From positions 1 through 15,094 of the forward strand of contig CANQGC010000040.1 in assembly GCA_947600345.1 (NCBI GenBank): DNA of 15,094 bases, read 5' to 3'. Positions 8,130 to 14,091 of the stretch are shown piece by piece (position 1 is the first letter of the stretch; the number at the start of each line of letters is the position of its first letter). The notes below the pieces were generated by a model. That model made no database searches. It was given only the letters and a program-made list of their open reading frames with translations, and was not told the DNA's origin. Origin of the DNA: an uncultured Clostridia bacterium (GTDB lineage: Bacteria; Bacillota; Clostridia; Christensenellales; Aristaeellaceae). The position numbers were made by a program, and so were the translations under genes.

Positions 8130-8390
8130 TTGCCGAATATCAAGTCTGCGATGAAGCGCGTGAAGGTGAACCAGAAGAAGAACCTGCGCAATCGAATGAT
8201 CAAGTCTGCGATGAAGACCCAGATCAAGAAGTTCGATACCGCCGTAGCCGCCAACAGTGCTGACGCGAAGCTGCTCAGCGTGACCCAGGGCGCGGTCGAC
8301 AAGGCGGCCTCCAAGGGCGTTATTCATAAGAACGCTGCCAACCGCAAAAAGGCCCGCATGGCCAAGCGCCTTGCGAAGGCGGCGCAGTAA
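8130..8390 (+). CDS. rpsT: 30S ribosomal protein S20
   Basis: S20 binds 16S rRNA early in assembly of the small ribosomal subunit. The product is 86 residues, basic and Ala/Lys-rich, beginning PNIKSAMKRVKVNQKK and ending KARMAKRLAKAAQ, as the family does. The start is the TTG at 8130: GGAGGTGA (8117-8124) lies 5 bases upstream, and it gives the canonical MPNIKSA N-terminus. The GTG at 8121 is part of that ribosome binding site and would add three odd residues. Escherichia coli rpsT also uses UUG, which makes its translation weak and autoregulated; a similar control here is inference. It has its own promoter and terminator, so it is a single-gene unit. Confidence 0.96.
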   Translation: MPNIKSAMKRVKVNQKKNLRNRMIKSAMKTQIKKFDTAVAANSADAKLLSVTQGAVDKAASKGVIHKNAANRKKARMAKRLAKAAQ

Positions 8391-8409
8391 ATTCACCGGA
8401 TGCAACAGT

Positions 8410-8446
8410 AGGGAACGCGATATTATTCTGCGTTCCCTTTGTGTTA
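8410..8446 (+). terminator. rpsT intrinsic terminator
   Basis: AGGGAACGC (8410-8418) pairs with GCGTTCCCT (8430-8438) around an 11-base loop, followed by TTTGTGTT. It lies 20 bases after the rpsT stop codon and separates it from rarA. Confidence 0.8.
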
Positions 8447-8501
8447 TACATTCGGGAAGTGAGGACCGAAGTACCCCTGACCCCTGCGAGGAGGGAGAAT
8501 C

Positions 8502-9827
8502 ATGGAGGATCTGTTCACCGCCGGAGCGCGGACGCTGGCGCCGCTGGCCGACCGCATGCGGCCCAGGACGCTGGAGGACTTCATCGGCCAGAGCCACATC
8601 GTAGGCAGGGGGAAGCTGCTGCGCCGGGCCATCGAGGCCGGCAGGCTCACCAGCTCCATCTTCTGGGGCCCGCCCGGCTGCGGCAAGACCACGCTGGCGT
8701 ACATCATTGCCGAGAGCACCCAGGCTGCCTTCGTCAAGCTCAACGCCGTCACCAGCGGCGTGAACGACGTGCGCGAGGTGCTCCGGGAGGCCCAGGAGCG
8801 GCTGACGCTCTACGGCCAGCCGACCTACCTGCTGCTCGACGAGTGCCACCGCTGGTCGAAGTCCCAGTCGGATTCGATCCTCCCGGCCATCGAGCAGGGC
8901 GTGATTCGCTTCATCGGCTCCACTACGGAGAACCCGATGATCGCCATGACCCCGGCCATCGTCAGCCGCTGCCGGCTGTTCCACTTCGAGCCGCTCACCG
9001 ACGAGGAGGTGACCTCGGCCATCCTTAACGCCATCGCCGACCCGGTCAACGGCTACGGCGAGCAGGACGTGCAGATCGACGACGACGCGCTGGAGCACAT
9101 CGCCCACGTGGCCAACGGCGACGTGCGCAGCGCGCTCAACGCCCTGGAGCTGGCGGTGCTGTCCACGCCGATGGAGGCGGACGGCTCGGTGCGCATCACG
9201 CTGAAGGTCGCGGAGGATTCCATCCAGAGCAAGGTGCTACAGATGGACGAGTCGCTGTTCTACGACATGCTCTCCGCCTTCTGCAAGTCGCTGCGGGGCT
9301 CGGACAGCGACGCCGCGCTGGCCTGGTTCGCCCGTATGGCGAAGGGCGGCGTGGACCCGAGGATCATCGTGCGGCGCATCATCGTCCACGCCAGCGAGGA
9401 CGTGGGCCTGGCGAACCCGATGGCGATGCTCCAGGCCGTGGCCGCGATGCAGGCGCTGGAGGCGGTGGGCATGCCGGAGGCGCGGCTGTCCATCGCCCAG
9501 GCGATCATTGCCGTCTGCGAGAGCCCGAAGTCGAACTCGGCCTGCGTGGCCGTGGAGCGCGCCTTCGAGGACGCCGGGCGCGGCGGATACCAGCCGGTGC
9601 CGGTGCACCTGCGCGACACCCACTACCGGGGCGCGGAGAAGCTGGGCCACGGGGAGGGCTACCGCTTCCCCCACGACTTCCCCGGCCACTACGTGGAGCA
9701 GGACTACGCGCCCGTCGAGGCCGAGGGCATGCCCTACTACGTGCCCAGCGAGGAGGGCTACGAGAACGAGATTCGCGCGCTTCGGGAGCAGCGGGGCTTC
9801 GACGACGACCCCGATCCGTCGAGGTAA
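8502..9827 (+). CDS. rarA: Replication-associated recombination protein RarA (MgsA) AAA+ ATPase
   Basis: RarA is a clamp-loader-related AAA+ ATPase that acts at stalled replication forks and interacts with single-stranded DNA-binding protein. The 441-residue product matches the family length. Motifs: RPRTLEDFIGQSHIVG (20-35), Walker A GPPGCGKTT (56-64), Walker B LLLDECHRWSK (110-120), sensor 1 GSTTENP (139-145), SRCR arginine-finger region (155-158), and the C-terminal tetramerisation part with RGAEKLGHGEGYRFPHD. The usual Walker B neighbourhood is DEIHRFNK; here it is DECHRWSK, still with Asp and Glu. GAGGAGGG lies just before the ATG. It starts 55 bases after the rpsT terminator; its own promoter is uncertain (TATACA at 8445-8450 with a poor -35). 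The next gene follows by 6 bases, suggesting cotranscription. Confidence 0.95.
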   Translation: MEDLFTAGARTLAPLADRMRPRTLEDFIGQSHIVGRGKLLRRAIEAGRLTSSIFWGPPGCGKTTLAYIIAESTQAAFVKLNAVTSGVNDVREVLREAQERLTLYGQPTYLLLDECHRWSKSQSDSILPAIEQGVIRFIGSTTENPMIAMTPAIVSRCRLFHFEPLTDEEVTSAILNAIADPVNGYGEQDVQIDDDALEHIAHVANGDVRSALNALELAVLSTPMEADGSVRITLKVAEDSIQSKVLQMDESLFYDMLSAFCKSLRGSDSDAALAWFARMAKGGVDPRIIVRRIIVHASEDVGLANPMAMLQAVAAMQALEAVGMPEARLSIAQAIIAVCESPKSNSACVAVERAFEDAGRGGYQPVPVHLRDTHYRGAEKLGHGEGYRFPHDFPGHYVEQDYAPVEAEGMPYYVPSEEGYENEIRALREQRGFDDDPDPSR

Positions 9828-9833
9828 ACCGCC

Positions 9834-10664
9834 ATGACGGAGCGCACATACGCCACGCCGCTGGGCGAGATTCACTACTGGACGGACGATTCCGCCGGGG
9901 ATGCGGCCTGGCTGACCCTCCTGCCGGGGCTGACGGCGGACCATTCGCTGTTTGAGAAGCAGATCGAGTTCTTCCGCGGCAGGTTCAACCTGCTGACCTG
10001 GGACGCTCCGGCACACGGGGCGTCCCGCCCGTTTGCGCTGGAGTTCGACATGCTCGACCTGGCGCGCTGGCTGCGGGAGATATTGGCGCGGGAGGGCGTC
10101 GGGCGGCCCGTGCTCGTCGGGCAGTCCATGGGCGGCTACATCGCCCAGTATTACATGGACGAGTTTCCCGACGTTGCCTCCGGCTTCGTCTCCGTAGATT
10201 CCTGCCCGCTGAAGCGGAGCTACTTCATGGGCTGGGAGCTCTGGCTGCTCAAGCGCACGAAGTGGATGTATCGGAGCATCCCCTGGAAGCTGCTGATCGC
10301 CTGGGGCAGCAACGGCTGCGCGACGACGGCGTACGGCCGGGCGATGATGCGGCGGATGATGGATTCCTACGAGCGGCGCGAGTACTGCGCGCTGGCCGAT
10401 CGCGGCTACCGCATCGTGGCCGAGGCCGTGGAGGAGGGCAGGCGCTTCGACATCGGCTGCCCCTGTCTGCTGATCTGCGGGGAGCGGGATATGGCGGGCT
10501 CGGCAAGGCGCTACAACCGGGCCTGGGCGCGCAGGGAGGGGAGGCCCATCCTCTGGATTCCCGGCGCCGGACACAACTCCAACGCCGACGCGCCGGAGGC
10601 CGTGAACCGCGCCATCGCGGAGTTTGCCGAATCGCCTGCGGTTCGCGCGGGAGCGGGAAGCTGA
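9834..10664 (+). CDS. Alpha/beta-fold hydrolase
   Basis: A 276-residue cytoplasmic protein with the alpha/beta hydrolase fold; no signal peptide. The nucleophile elbow is VGQSMGG with Ser98. The probable acid is Asp219 in ICGERDM, and the catalytic His is His247 in PGAGHNSN. The oxyanion-hole region is LLPGLTADHSLF, and WDAPAHGASRP matches the fold's early conserved DxxGHGxS-like segment. Length is typical. The region between about 125 and 190 forms the lid and is rich in Trp, Arg and Met. Substrate cannot be deduced; esterases, lactonases and C-C hydrolases share these motifs. The ATG is 6 bases after rarA and its ribosome binding site (GAGGT) is within the rarA end, so the genes are coupled. 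A link to RarA function is not implied. Confidence 0.88.
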   Translation: MTERTYATPLGEIHYWTDDSAGDAAWLTLLPGLTADHSLFEKQIEFFRGRFNLLTWDAPAHGASRPFALEFDMLDLARWLREILAREGVGRPVLVGQSMGGYIAQYYMDEFPDVASGFVSVDSCPLKRSYFMGWELWLLKRTKWMYRSIPWKLLIAWGSNGCATTAYGRAMMRRMMDSYERREYCALADRGYRIVAEAVEEGRRFDIGCPCLLICGERDMAGSARRYNRAWARREGRPILWIPGAGHNSNADAPEAVNRAIAEFAESPAVRAGAGS

Positions 10665-10746
10665 CGCGCTTCGGCGGCCCTCGCGCCGGGCGCGCCGCCA
10701 TCGAAAAAGAGCCCGGTTGGCGTCATCGGATCTTTACAAAAAGCGG

Positions 10747-10775
10747 TTGATTGCTTCAGCCGCTTTCCTTATAAT
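10747..10775 (+). promoter_or_regulatory. Promoter of the VanW-domain gene, inside an inverted repeat
   Basis: TTGATT (10747-10752), 17-base spacer, perfect TATAAT (10770-10775), about 40 bases before the ATG at 10815. The -35 box lies in the loop of an inverted repeat, AAAGCGG (10740-10746) with CCGCTTT (10760-10766). The repeat could be an operator, or a weak terminator for the hydrolase upstream. Confidence 0.65.
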
Positions 10776-10814
10776 GGGAAGCGGGAACGGAGCGTTTCCG
10801 GGCATAATGACCGC

Positions 10815-12731
10815 ATGGAGAATTGCGCATTCATGGCGAGCAAGCAGGGCGAGAAGAAGAGCGCGGCGAAGAAGCCCGCGGCAAAGTCCACGGCGAAGAA
10901 GCCTGCGTCGAAGGCTACAGCGAAGTCCGCGGCGAAGAAGCCTGCGGCGAAGGCCGCCGCCTCGAAGGGGACCTCCGCGGGGAAGTCCTCCGCGGCGAAG
11001 TCCGCTTCGAAGAAGGGCGCGGCGCGCAAGCGGACGAAGGGCGTGCAGGAGAATCCGGTGGCGCTGCGCAGCTCCGGAGTGCTGGATGCGTACGACGCCT
11101 ACGACCTTCCGCCCAGGGCGGAAACCCGGCCGAAGCAGCCCGCCGCGGCCCGGCGGGACGCCTACGACGAGTACGACCTTCCGCCCAGGGCGGAAGCCCG
11201 GCCGAAGCGTCCCGCCGCGGTCCGGCGGGACGCCTACGACGAGTACGACCTTCCGCCCGAGCCGAAGGCGGGGAAGAAGCGGGAGAAGCCGCCCAGGCGG
11301 GACGCCTACGATGAATTGGACGGCGCGCCGGGAGCGGGAGGCCCCTCCGGCGGCGGGCGCAAGCGCGGCAATCGCGGTTTCGGCTTTGTGAACCTGGTGC
11401 TGGTGCTGGCGATCCTCAGCCTGTTCGGCATCGGCGCCTGGCGCACGATGGAGTACCGGGCGCTGGCGGAGATGAAGGCCGTGGTTTCGCGCCAGACCTT
11501 CTACCCGGGCACGACGGTGGACGGCGTGGACGTGTCGGAGATGACGCTCGAGCAGGCACTCGACTACTGGGACAGGCAGATCGAGCCCGCCTACCGCCAG
11601 GCGGCGGTGGTGCTCGACGACGGCACGCGCATCACCGCCCAGGAGCTGGGCTACGCCAGCAACTACGAATCGGTGCTCTCCGGCGCCTGGAACACCGGAA
11701 GGAGCGGCTCGCTGCGGCAGCGCTTCCTGCGGGCCTCCAGCGGGCGGGCGAAGGCGTACCGCGTGGAGCGCGTGAACTACGACGATGGCCTGGTGCGCCG
11801 CTATGCCGCCGCGATGGCGGCCGCGATGGACGCCGATCCCCAGGACGCCAGGCTCACCGGCTTCGATCCGGACACCTACGAGTTTACGTTCACCGAGTCC
11901 GCCGAGGGCCGGAAGCTCGACCAGGATGCGCTCGTCAACGCCCTGGAGAGCGCGCTCAACGACGGCGGCGGCGCGATCTCCCGGAAGATCGAGGTGATCC
12001 AGCCCGCCGTCCGGCGGGAGGATGTGTCCAGCCAGTACGGCATGATCGCCAGCGCCGTGACCAACGCGGAGTCCTCCTCCAGCAACCGCCTGTCGAACAT
12101 CCGCCTGGCGGTGTCCATCATCAACGGAACCTGCCTGCGGCCGGGGGAGCGGTTCTCCTTCAACGAGACCGTGGGCCAGCGCACGGCGGCGCGCGGCTTT
12201 AAGGTGGCGACGGCCTACTCCGGCGGTTCGGTGACCGAGGAGGTGGGCGGCGGCATCTGCCAGGTTTCGACCACGCTGTTCAACGCGGCGGTCAAGGCCG
12301 ATCTCGAGATCAACGAGCGCCACCCCCATTCGCTGACCGTCAGCTACGTGGATCTGGGCAAGGACGCGGCGGTGGACTGGGGCGGCAAGGATCTGAAGTT
12401 CACCAACACCTCGGACGGCGACGTCTACATCGCCTGCACCGTGACTGACGACAAGCGCATCCGCTTCGGCGTGTTCGGCAAGCTCCTGCCCAACGGCGAG
12501 ACCATCACCGTGGAGGGCGTCACCACCGGCGACGTGGATTACAAGACCGAGTACCAGGTCAGCTTTGAGCTGCTCAGCGGCCAGACGCGCAAGCTTCAGA
12601 AGGGCAAGAAGGGCCACACGGCCACCGCCTACAAGATCCGCTGGGACGCCCAGGGCAACGAGATCAGCCGCGACGTGCTCTGCAAGAGCACGTACCAGTC
12701 GACGCCTGAGATCATAGAATACGGTCCTTAA
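10815..12731 (+). CDS. VanW-domain peptidoglycan-binding membrane protein with Lys/Ala-rich N-terminal tail
   Basis: This 638-residue membrane protein has five parts. Residues 8-75 are a Lys/Ala/Ser-rich tail of AAKKPA-type repeats, like histone H1 tails. Residues 91-162 are three 24-residue repeats starting DAYD(A/E)YDLPP. A single membrane helix lies at about 190-208, so the tail is probably cytoplasmic. Residues about 225-400 look like peptidoglycan-binding domain 4 (PF12229). Residues about 424-556 are a VanW domain with the hallmark GGGICQVSTTLFNAA (Cys482) and ERHPHS (His503, His505). A G5-like segment ends the protein. VanW domains have been reported as L,D-transpeptidase catalytic domains in Clostridioides difficile, as I recall it; wall crosslinking is therefore plausible. 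Start could also be the ATG at 10833. The hairpin array begins one base after the stop. Confidence 0.88.
   Translation: MENCAFMASKQGEKKSAAKKPAAKSTAKKPASKATAKSAAKKPAAKAAASKGTSAGKSSAAKSASKKGAARKRTKGVQENPVALRSSGVLDAYDAYDLPPRAETRPKQPAAARRDAYDEYDLPPRAEARPKRPAAVRRDAYDEYDLPPEPKAGKKREKPPRRDAYDELDGAPGAGGPSGGGRKRGNRGFGFVNLVLVLAILSLFGIGAWRTMEYRALAEMKAVVSRQTFYPGTTVDGVDVSEMTLEQALDYWDRQIEPAYRQAAVVLDDGTRITAQELGYASNYESVLSGAWNTGRSGSLRQRFLRASSGRAKAYRVERVNYDDGLVRRYAAAMAAAMDADPQDARLTGFDPDTYEFTFTESAEGRKLDQDALVNALESALNDGGGAISRKIEVIQPAVRREDVSSQYGMIASAVTNAESSSSNRLSNIRLAVSIINGTCLRPGERFSFNETVGQRTAARGFKVATAYSGGSVTEEVGGGICQVSTTLFNAAVKADLEINERHPHSLTVSYVDLGKDAAVDWGGKDLKFTNTSDGDVYIACTVTDDKRIRFGVFGKLLPNGETITVEGVTTGDVDYKTEYQVSFELLSGQTRKLQKGKKGHTATAYKIRWDAQGNEISRDVLCKSTYQSTPEIIEYGP
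11085..11321 (+). repeat. 72-base coding tandem repeat (24 residues x 3.3)
   Basis: Units at 11085-11156, 11157-11228 and 11229-11300 plus a partial fourth at 11301-11321, all in frame within the VanW protein gene. Units 1 and 2 are nearly identical in DNA; unit 3 keeps DAYDEYDLPP and then diverges to a Lys-rich version. The pattern (Asp/Tyr-rich head, Arg/Pro/Lys tail) suggests a flexible low-complexity linker that varies in copy number. Confidence 0.85.
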
Positions 12732-12759
12732 GCTCGGAAAATCTGACGATTTTCCGAGC
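12732..12759. terminator. Perfect 12-bp hairpin directly after the VanW gene stop
   Basis: GCTCGGAAAATC (12732-12743) and GATTTTCCGAGC (12748-12759) pair perfectly around TGAC. It begins at the base after the TAA stop. No T run follows, so as an intrinsic terminator it is atypical; it may instead be the first member of the hairpin array that follows. Confidence 0.5.
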
Positions 12760-12775
12760 GTGAGGAGAGGCCTGC

Positions 12776-12910
12776 GGTTTCCTGAAACTCTCACGAGTTT
12801 CCGGGCGGAAACCTGACTGGGCGGCGCGGCGATCGAATCCTTTGGATTCGATCGTCGCGGTCGGCCCAATTGGGCCGACTCAGAATCCCAAAGGGATTCT
12901 GACCTCAGGT
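12776..12910. repeat. Structured module 1: hairpin plus closed three-hairpin junction
   Basis: GGTTTCC/GGAAACC (12776-12782 and 12807-12813) encloses GAAACTC/GAGTTTC (12784-12790 and 12795-12801). A closing stem ACCTGA/TCAGGT (12811-12816 and 12905-12910) shares three bases with it. Inside are three abutting hairpins: 12825-12840 with 12844-12859 (16 pairs, one G-U, loop TTT); palindrome GTCGGCCCAATTGGGCCGAC (12860-12879); and TCAGAATCCC/GGGATTCTGA (12880-12889 and 12893-12902, loop AAA). No gene or known RNA motif is recognised here. Strand of action is unknown. Confidence 0.75.
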
Positions 12911-12913
12911 ATT

Positions 12914-13053
12914 GTTTCCCCTCCGCTTGCGCTCTGGGGAAACCAAATCCGGCGTACAGGCGGCGAGCTGCAAATTTTCAATTTGCACCGAGCCGGTCGG
13001 CCAAAAGGCCGACTTGCAAACCCGAAGGGTTTGCAACTTTGCCGCCGGATTTG
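12914..13053. repeat. Structured module 2: second copy of the same architecture
   Basis: GTTTCCCC/GGGGAAAC (12914-12921 and 12936-12943) is followed at once by a closing stem CAAATCCGGCG/CGCCGGATTTG (12944-12954 and 13043-13053). It encloses TGCAAATT/AATTTGCA (12969-12976 and 12980-12987, loop TTC), GTCGGCC/GGCCGAC (12996-13002 and 13007-13013, loop AAAA) and TTGCAAACCC/GGGTTTGCAA (13014-13023 and 13027-13036, loop GAA). Order and spacing mirror module 1. An alternative pairing of GGCGGC (12959-12964) with GCCGCC (13041-13046) competes with the closing stem. The rest of the gene-free stretch, 13054-13147, holds a short CCGGCCGG palindrome (13068-13075) and a promoter. Confidence 0.75.
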
Positions 13054-13097
13054 ATTTGATAAGCAGACCGGCCGGATTAATTCTCCATTGTTCGGGA

Positions 13098-13126
13098 TTG
13101 CGCTTTTACAATGGTTGTGCTATACT
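13098..13126 (+). promoter_or_regulatory. Promoter of the 73-residue membrane protein gene
   Basis: TTGCGC (13098-13103), 17-base spacer, TATACT (13121-13126), 22 bases before the ATG at 13148. It may also serve the two glycosylase genes downstream. Confidence 0.65.
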
Positions 13127-13147
13127 GTCAGCGAAGGGGGCGAGTGC

Positions 13148-13369
13148 ATGCCGAAGCTCTATACGCGGGAGGAGGCGCGCCGCCGCAAGGTAAAGTTTCA
13201 GGTCTTTGCGGGGATGTTCGACTTTCTGGCCATCGTGGCGGGCATACTGGTGCTCGTCGCCTGCATCGTGCTGCTCGTGGCGCTGGTGCGCTGGGTGATC
13301 GGCGATGTTCCCGTCACCTTCCACAAGCTCTGGGAGACCTTCATGAAGGCCATCATCATTCCGGAATAA
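13148..13369 (+). CDS. Small single-span membrane protein, unknown function
   Basis: I do not recognise this 73-residue protein. It starts with a basic segment (MPKLYTREEARRRKVKF), followed by one long hydrophobic stretch at about 24-50 (FDFLAIVAGILVLVACIVLL and onward) and a short amphipathic tail ending KAIIIPE. By the positive-inside rule the N-terminus would be cytoplasmic. The ATG at 13148 is preferred over a TTG at 13088: it follows a G-rich ribosome binding site (GGGGGCGAG, 5 to 13 bases upstream) and the promoter -10 box lies inside the longer version. Good promoter and codon pattern support a real gene. Whether it is cotranscribed with the glycosylases 140 bases downstream is open. 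Confidence 0.7.
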   Translation: MPKLYTREEARRRKVKFQVFAGMFDFLAIVAGILVLVACIVLLVALVRWVIGDVPVTFHKLWETFMKAIIIPE

Positions 13370-13378
13370 ATATGGCGG

Positions 13379-13412
13379 AGCCCGGCGCGTCGGCGTCGGC
13401 TTTGCTTTTCTT
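13379..13412 (+). terminator. Possible weak terminator
   Basis: AGCC (13379-13382) and GGCT (13398-13401) with an inner GCGC/GCGT stem including one G-U pair (13385-13388 and 13393-13396), followed by the T-rich TTGCTTTTCTT. The stem is imperfect, so read-through into the glycosylase genes is plausible. Confidence 0.35.
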
Positions 13413-13480
13413 ACAGGGCTCTCCTTACCGAGGCTTTCCTTACGAGGTTTTCTTACAAGGCTTTCCTTACAAGACTTTCT
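13411..13480. repeat. Five degenerate 14-base direct repeats
   Basis: Units begin at 13411, 13425, 13440, 13453 and 13467 and read close to TTACAAGGCTTTCC, with lengths 14, 15, 13, 14 and 14. The lengths are not multiples of three and change the frame, so it is unlikely to be coding. They fill most of the gap between the small membrane protein and the uracil-DNA glycosylase, ending 29 bases before its ATG. Could be slippage-derived, a protein-binding array, or a fragment of a dispersed repeat. Confidence 0.8.
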
Positions 13481-13509
13481 TCTCGTGCGATACAAAGGAT
13501 GGATGAGAT

Positions 13510-14091
13510 ATGCGTACTTCCTGGCCGCAACTGATGGAGGAGATCTCCGCCTGCGAAAAGTGCAGGCTGTGCGAGACGCGCACGAACGTGGTGCCCGGCG
13601 AGGGGGATCCCCACGCGAAGCTGATGTTCATCGGCGAGGGCCCCGGGCGGGACGAGGACCTGCAGGGCCGGCCCTTCGTGGGCCGCTCCGGCGAGCTGCT
13701 CACCCGGATGATCCGCGCCATCGGCTTGGAGCGGGAGCAGGTGTACATCTGCAACGTGGTCAAGTGCCGCCCGCCCCAGAACCGCAATCCCCAGCCCGAC
13801 GAGGCTGCCGCGTGCCTGAACTACCTGCGCGCCCAGGTGGGCCTGGTCCGGCCAAAGGTCGTGGCGCTGCTGGGCAAGGTGGCCTGCCGCTACGCCCTGC
13901 AGCAGGAAATTTCCGTCATGCGCGAGCACGGCAACTGGTACGAGCGCAAGGGAATCTGGTTCATGCCGACCTACCATCCCTCCGCGCTGCTGAGAGAACC
14001 TTCCTTGAAGCGCGCCTCGTGGGATGATTTTCAGAAGATTCGCGACAAACTAAGGGAAATTGAAGCGGCGGGTGAGGAGCATGGCGAGTGA
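13510..14091 (+). CDS. Family 4 uracil-DNA glycosylase (Fe-S)
   Basis: Type 4 uracil-DNA glycosylases remove uracil arising from cytosine deamination or misincorporation and start base excision repair. The 193-residue product carries GEGPGRDEDLQGRPFVG (42-58, the water-activating and uracil-binding motif), CNVVKCRPPQNRNP (81-94) and TYHPSALLR (154-162, the DNA-intercalation motif). Cys15, Cys18, Cys86 and Cys102 match the spacing of the four cysteines that bind the 4Fe-4S cluster in the Thermus enzyme; three further cysteines (21, 81, 126) are present. The ATG at 13510 has a weak AAGGATG-type ribosome binding site. The last 11 bases overlap the next gene, which encodes a paralogue. Annotation as a uracil glycosylase is secure; exact substrate range is inferred. 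Confidence 0.94.
   Translation: MRTSWPQLMEEISACEKCRLCETRTNVVPGEGDPHAKLMFIGEGPGRDEDLQGRPFVGRSGELLTRMIRAIGLEREQVYICNVVKCRPPQNRNPQPDEAAACLNYLRAQVGLVRPKVVALLGKVACRYALQQEISVMREHGNWYERKGIWFMPTYHPSALLREPSLKRASWDDFQKIRDKLREIEAAGEEHGE

Noticed and set aside
9237..10574. Minus-strand open frame of 445 codons over rarA and the hydrolase
   Set aside because: Covers two well-recognised plus-strand genes and shows no domain of its own.
10673..10699. GGCGGC/GCCGCC hairpin after the hydrolase gene as its terminator
   Set aside because: The stem is bulged and no T run follows on the plus strand (ATCGAAAAAG comes next).
10734..12869. Minus-strand open frame of 711 codons opposite the VanW gene
   Set aside because: Shadow frame: the plus strand has recognisable domains, promoter and coherent start, while this frame is low-complexity and runs through the promoter and hairpin array.
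12825..12902. tRNA or tmRNA reading of the cloverleaf-like module
   Set aside because: A GTTCGAATCC-like tract occurs by chance, but there is no proper acceptor stem, anticodon loop, D-loop or 3' CCA, and arm lengths do not fit.
12842..13193. Plus-strand frames through the hairpin array (70 and 93 codons)
   Set aside because: Their codons are formed by the hairpin arms, have no ribosome binding site and contain no coherent protein features.
13411..13480. CRISPR array for the 14-base repeats
   Set aside because: Repeats are too short and abut each other without spacers; no cas gene is in the window.
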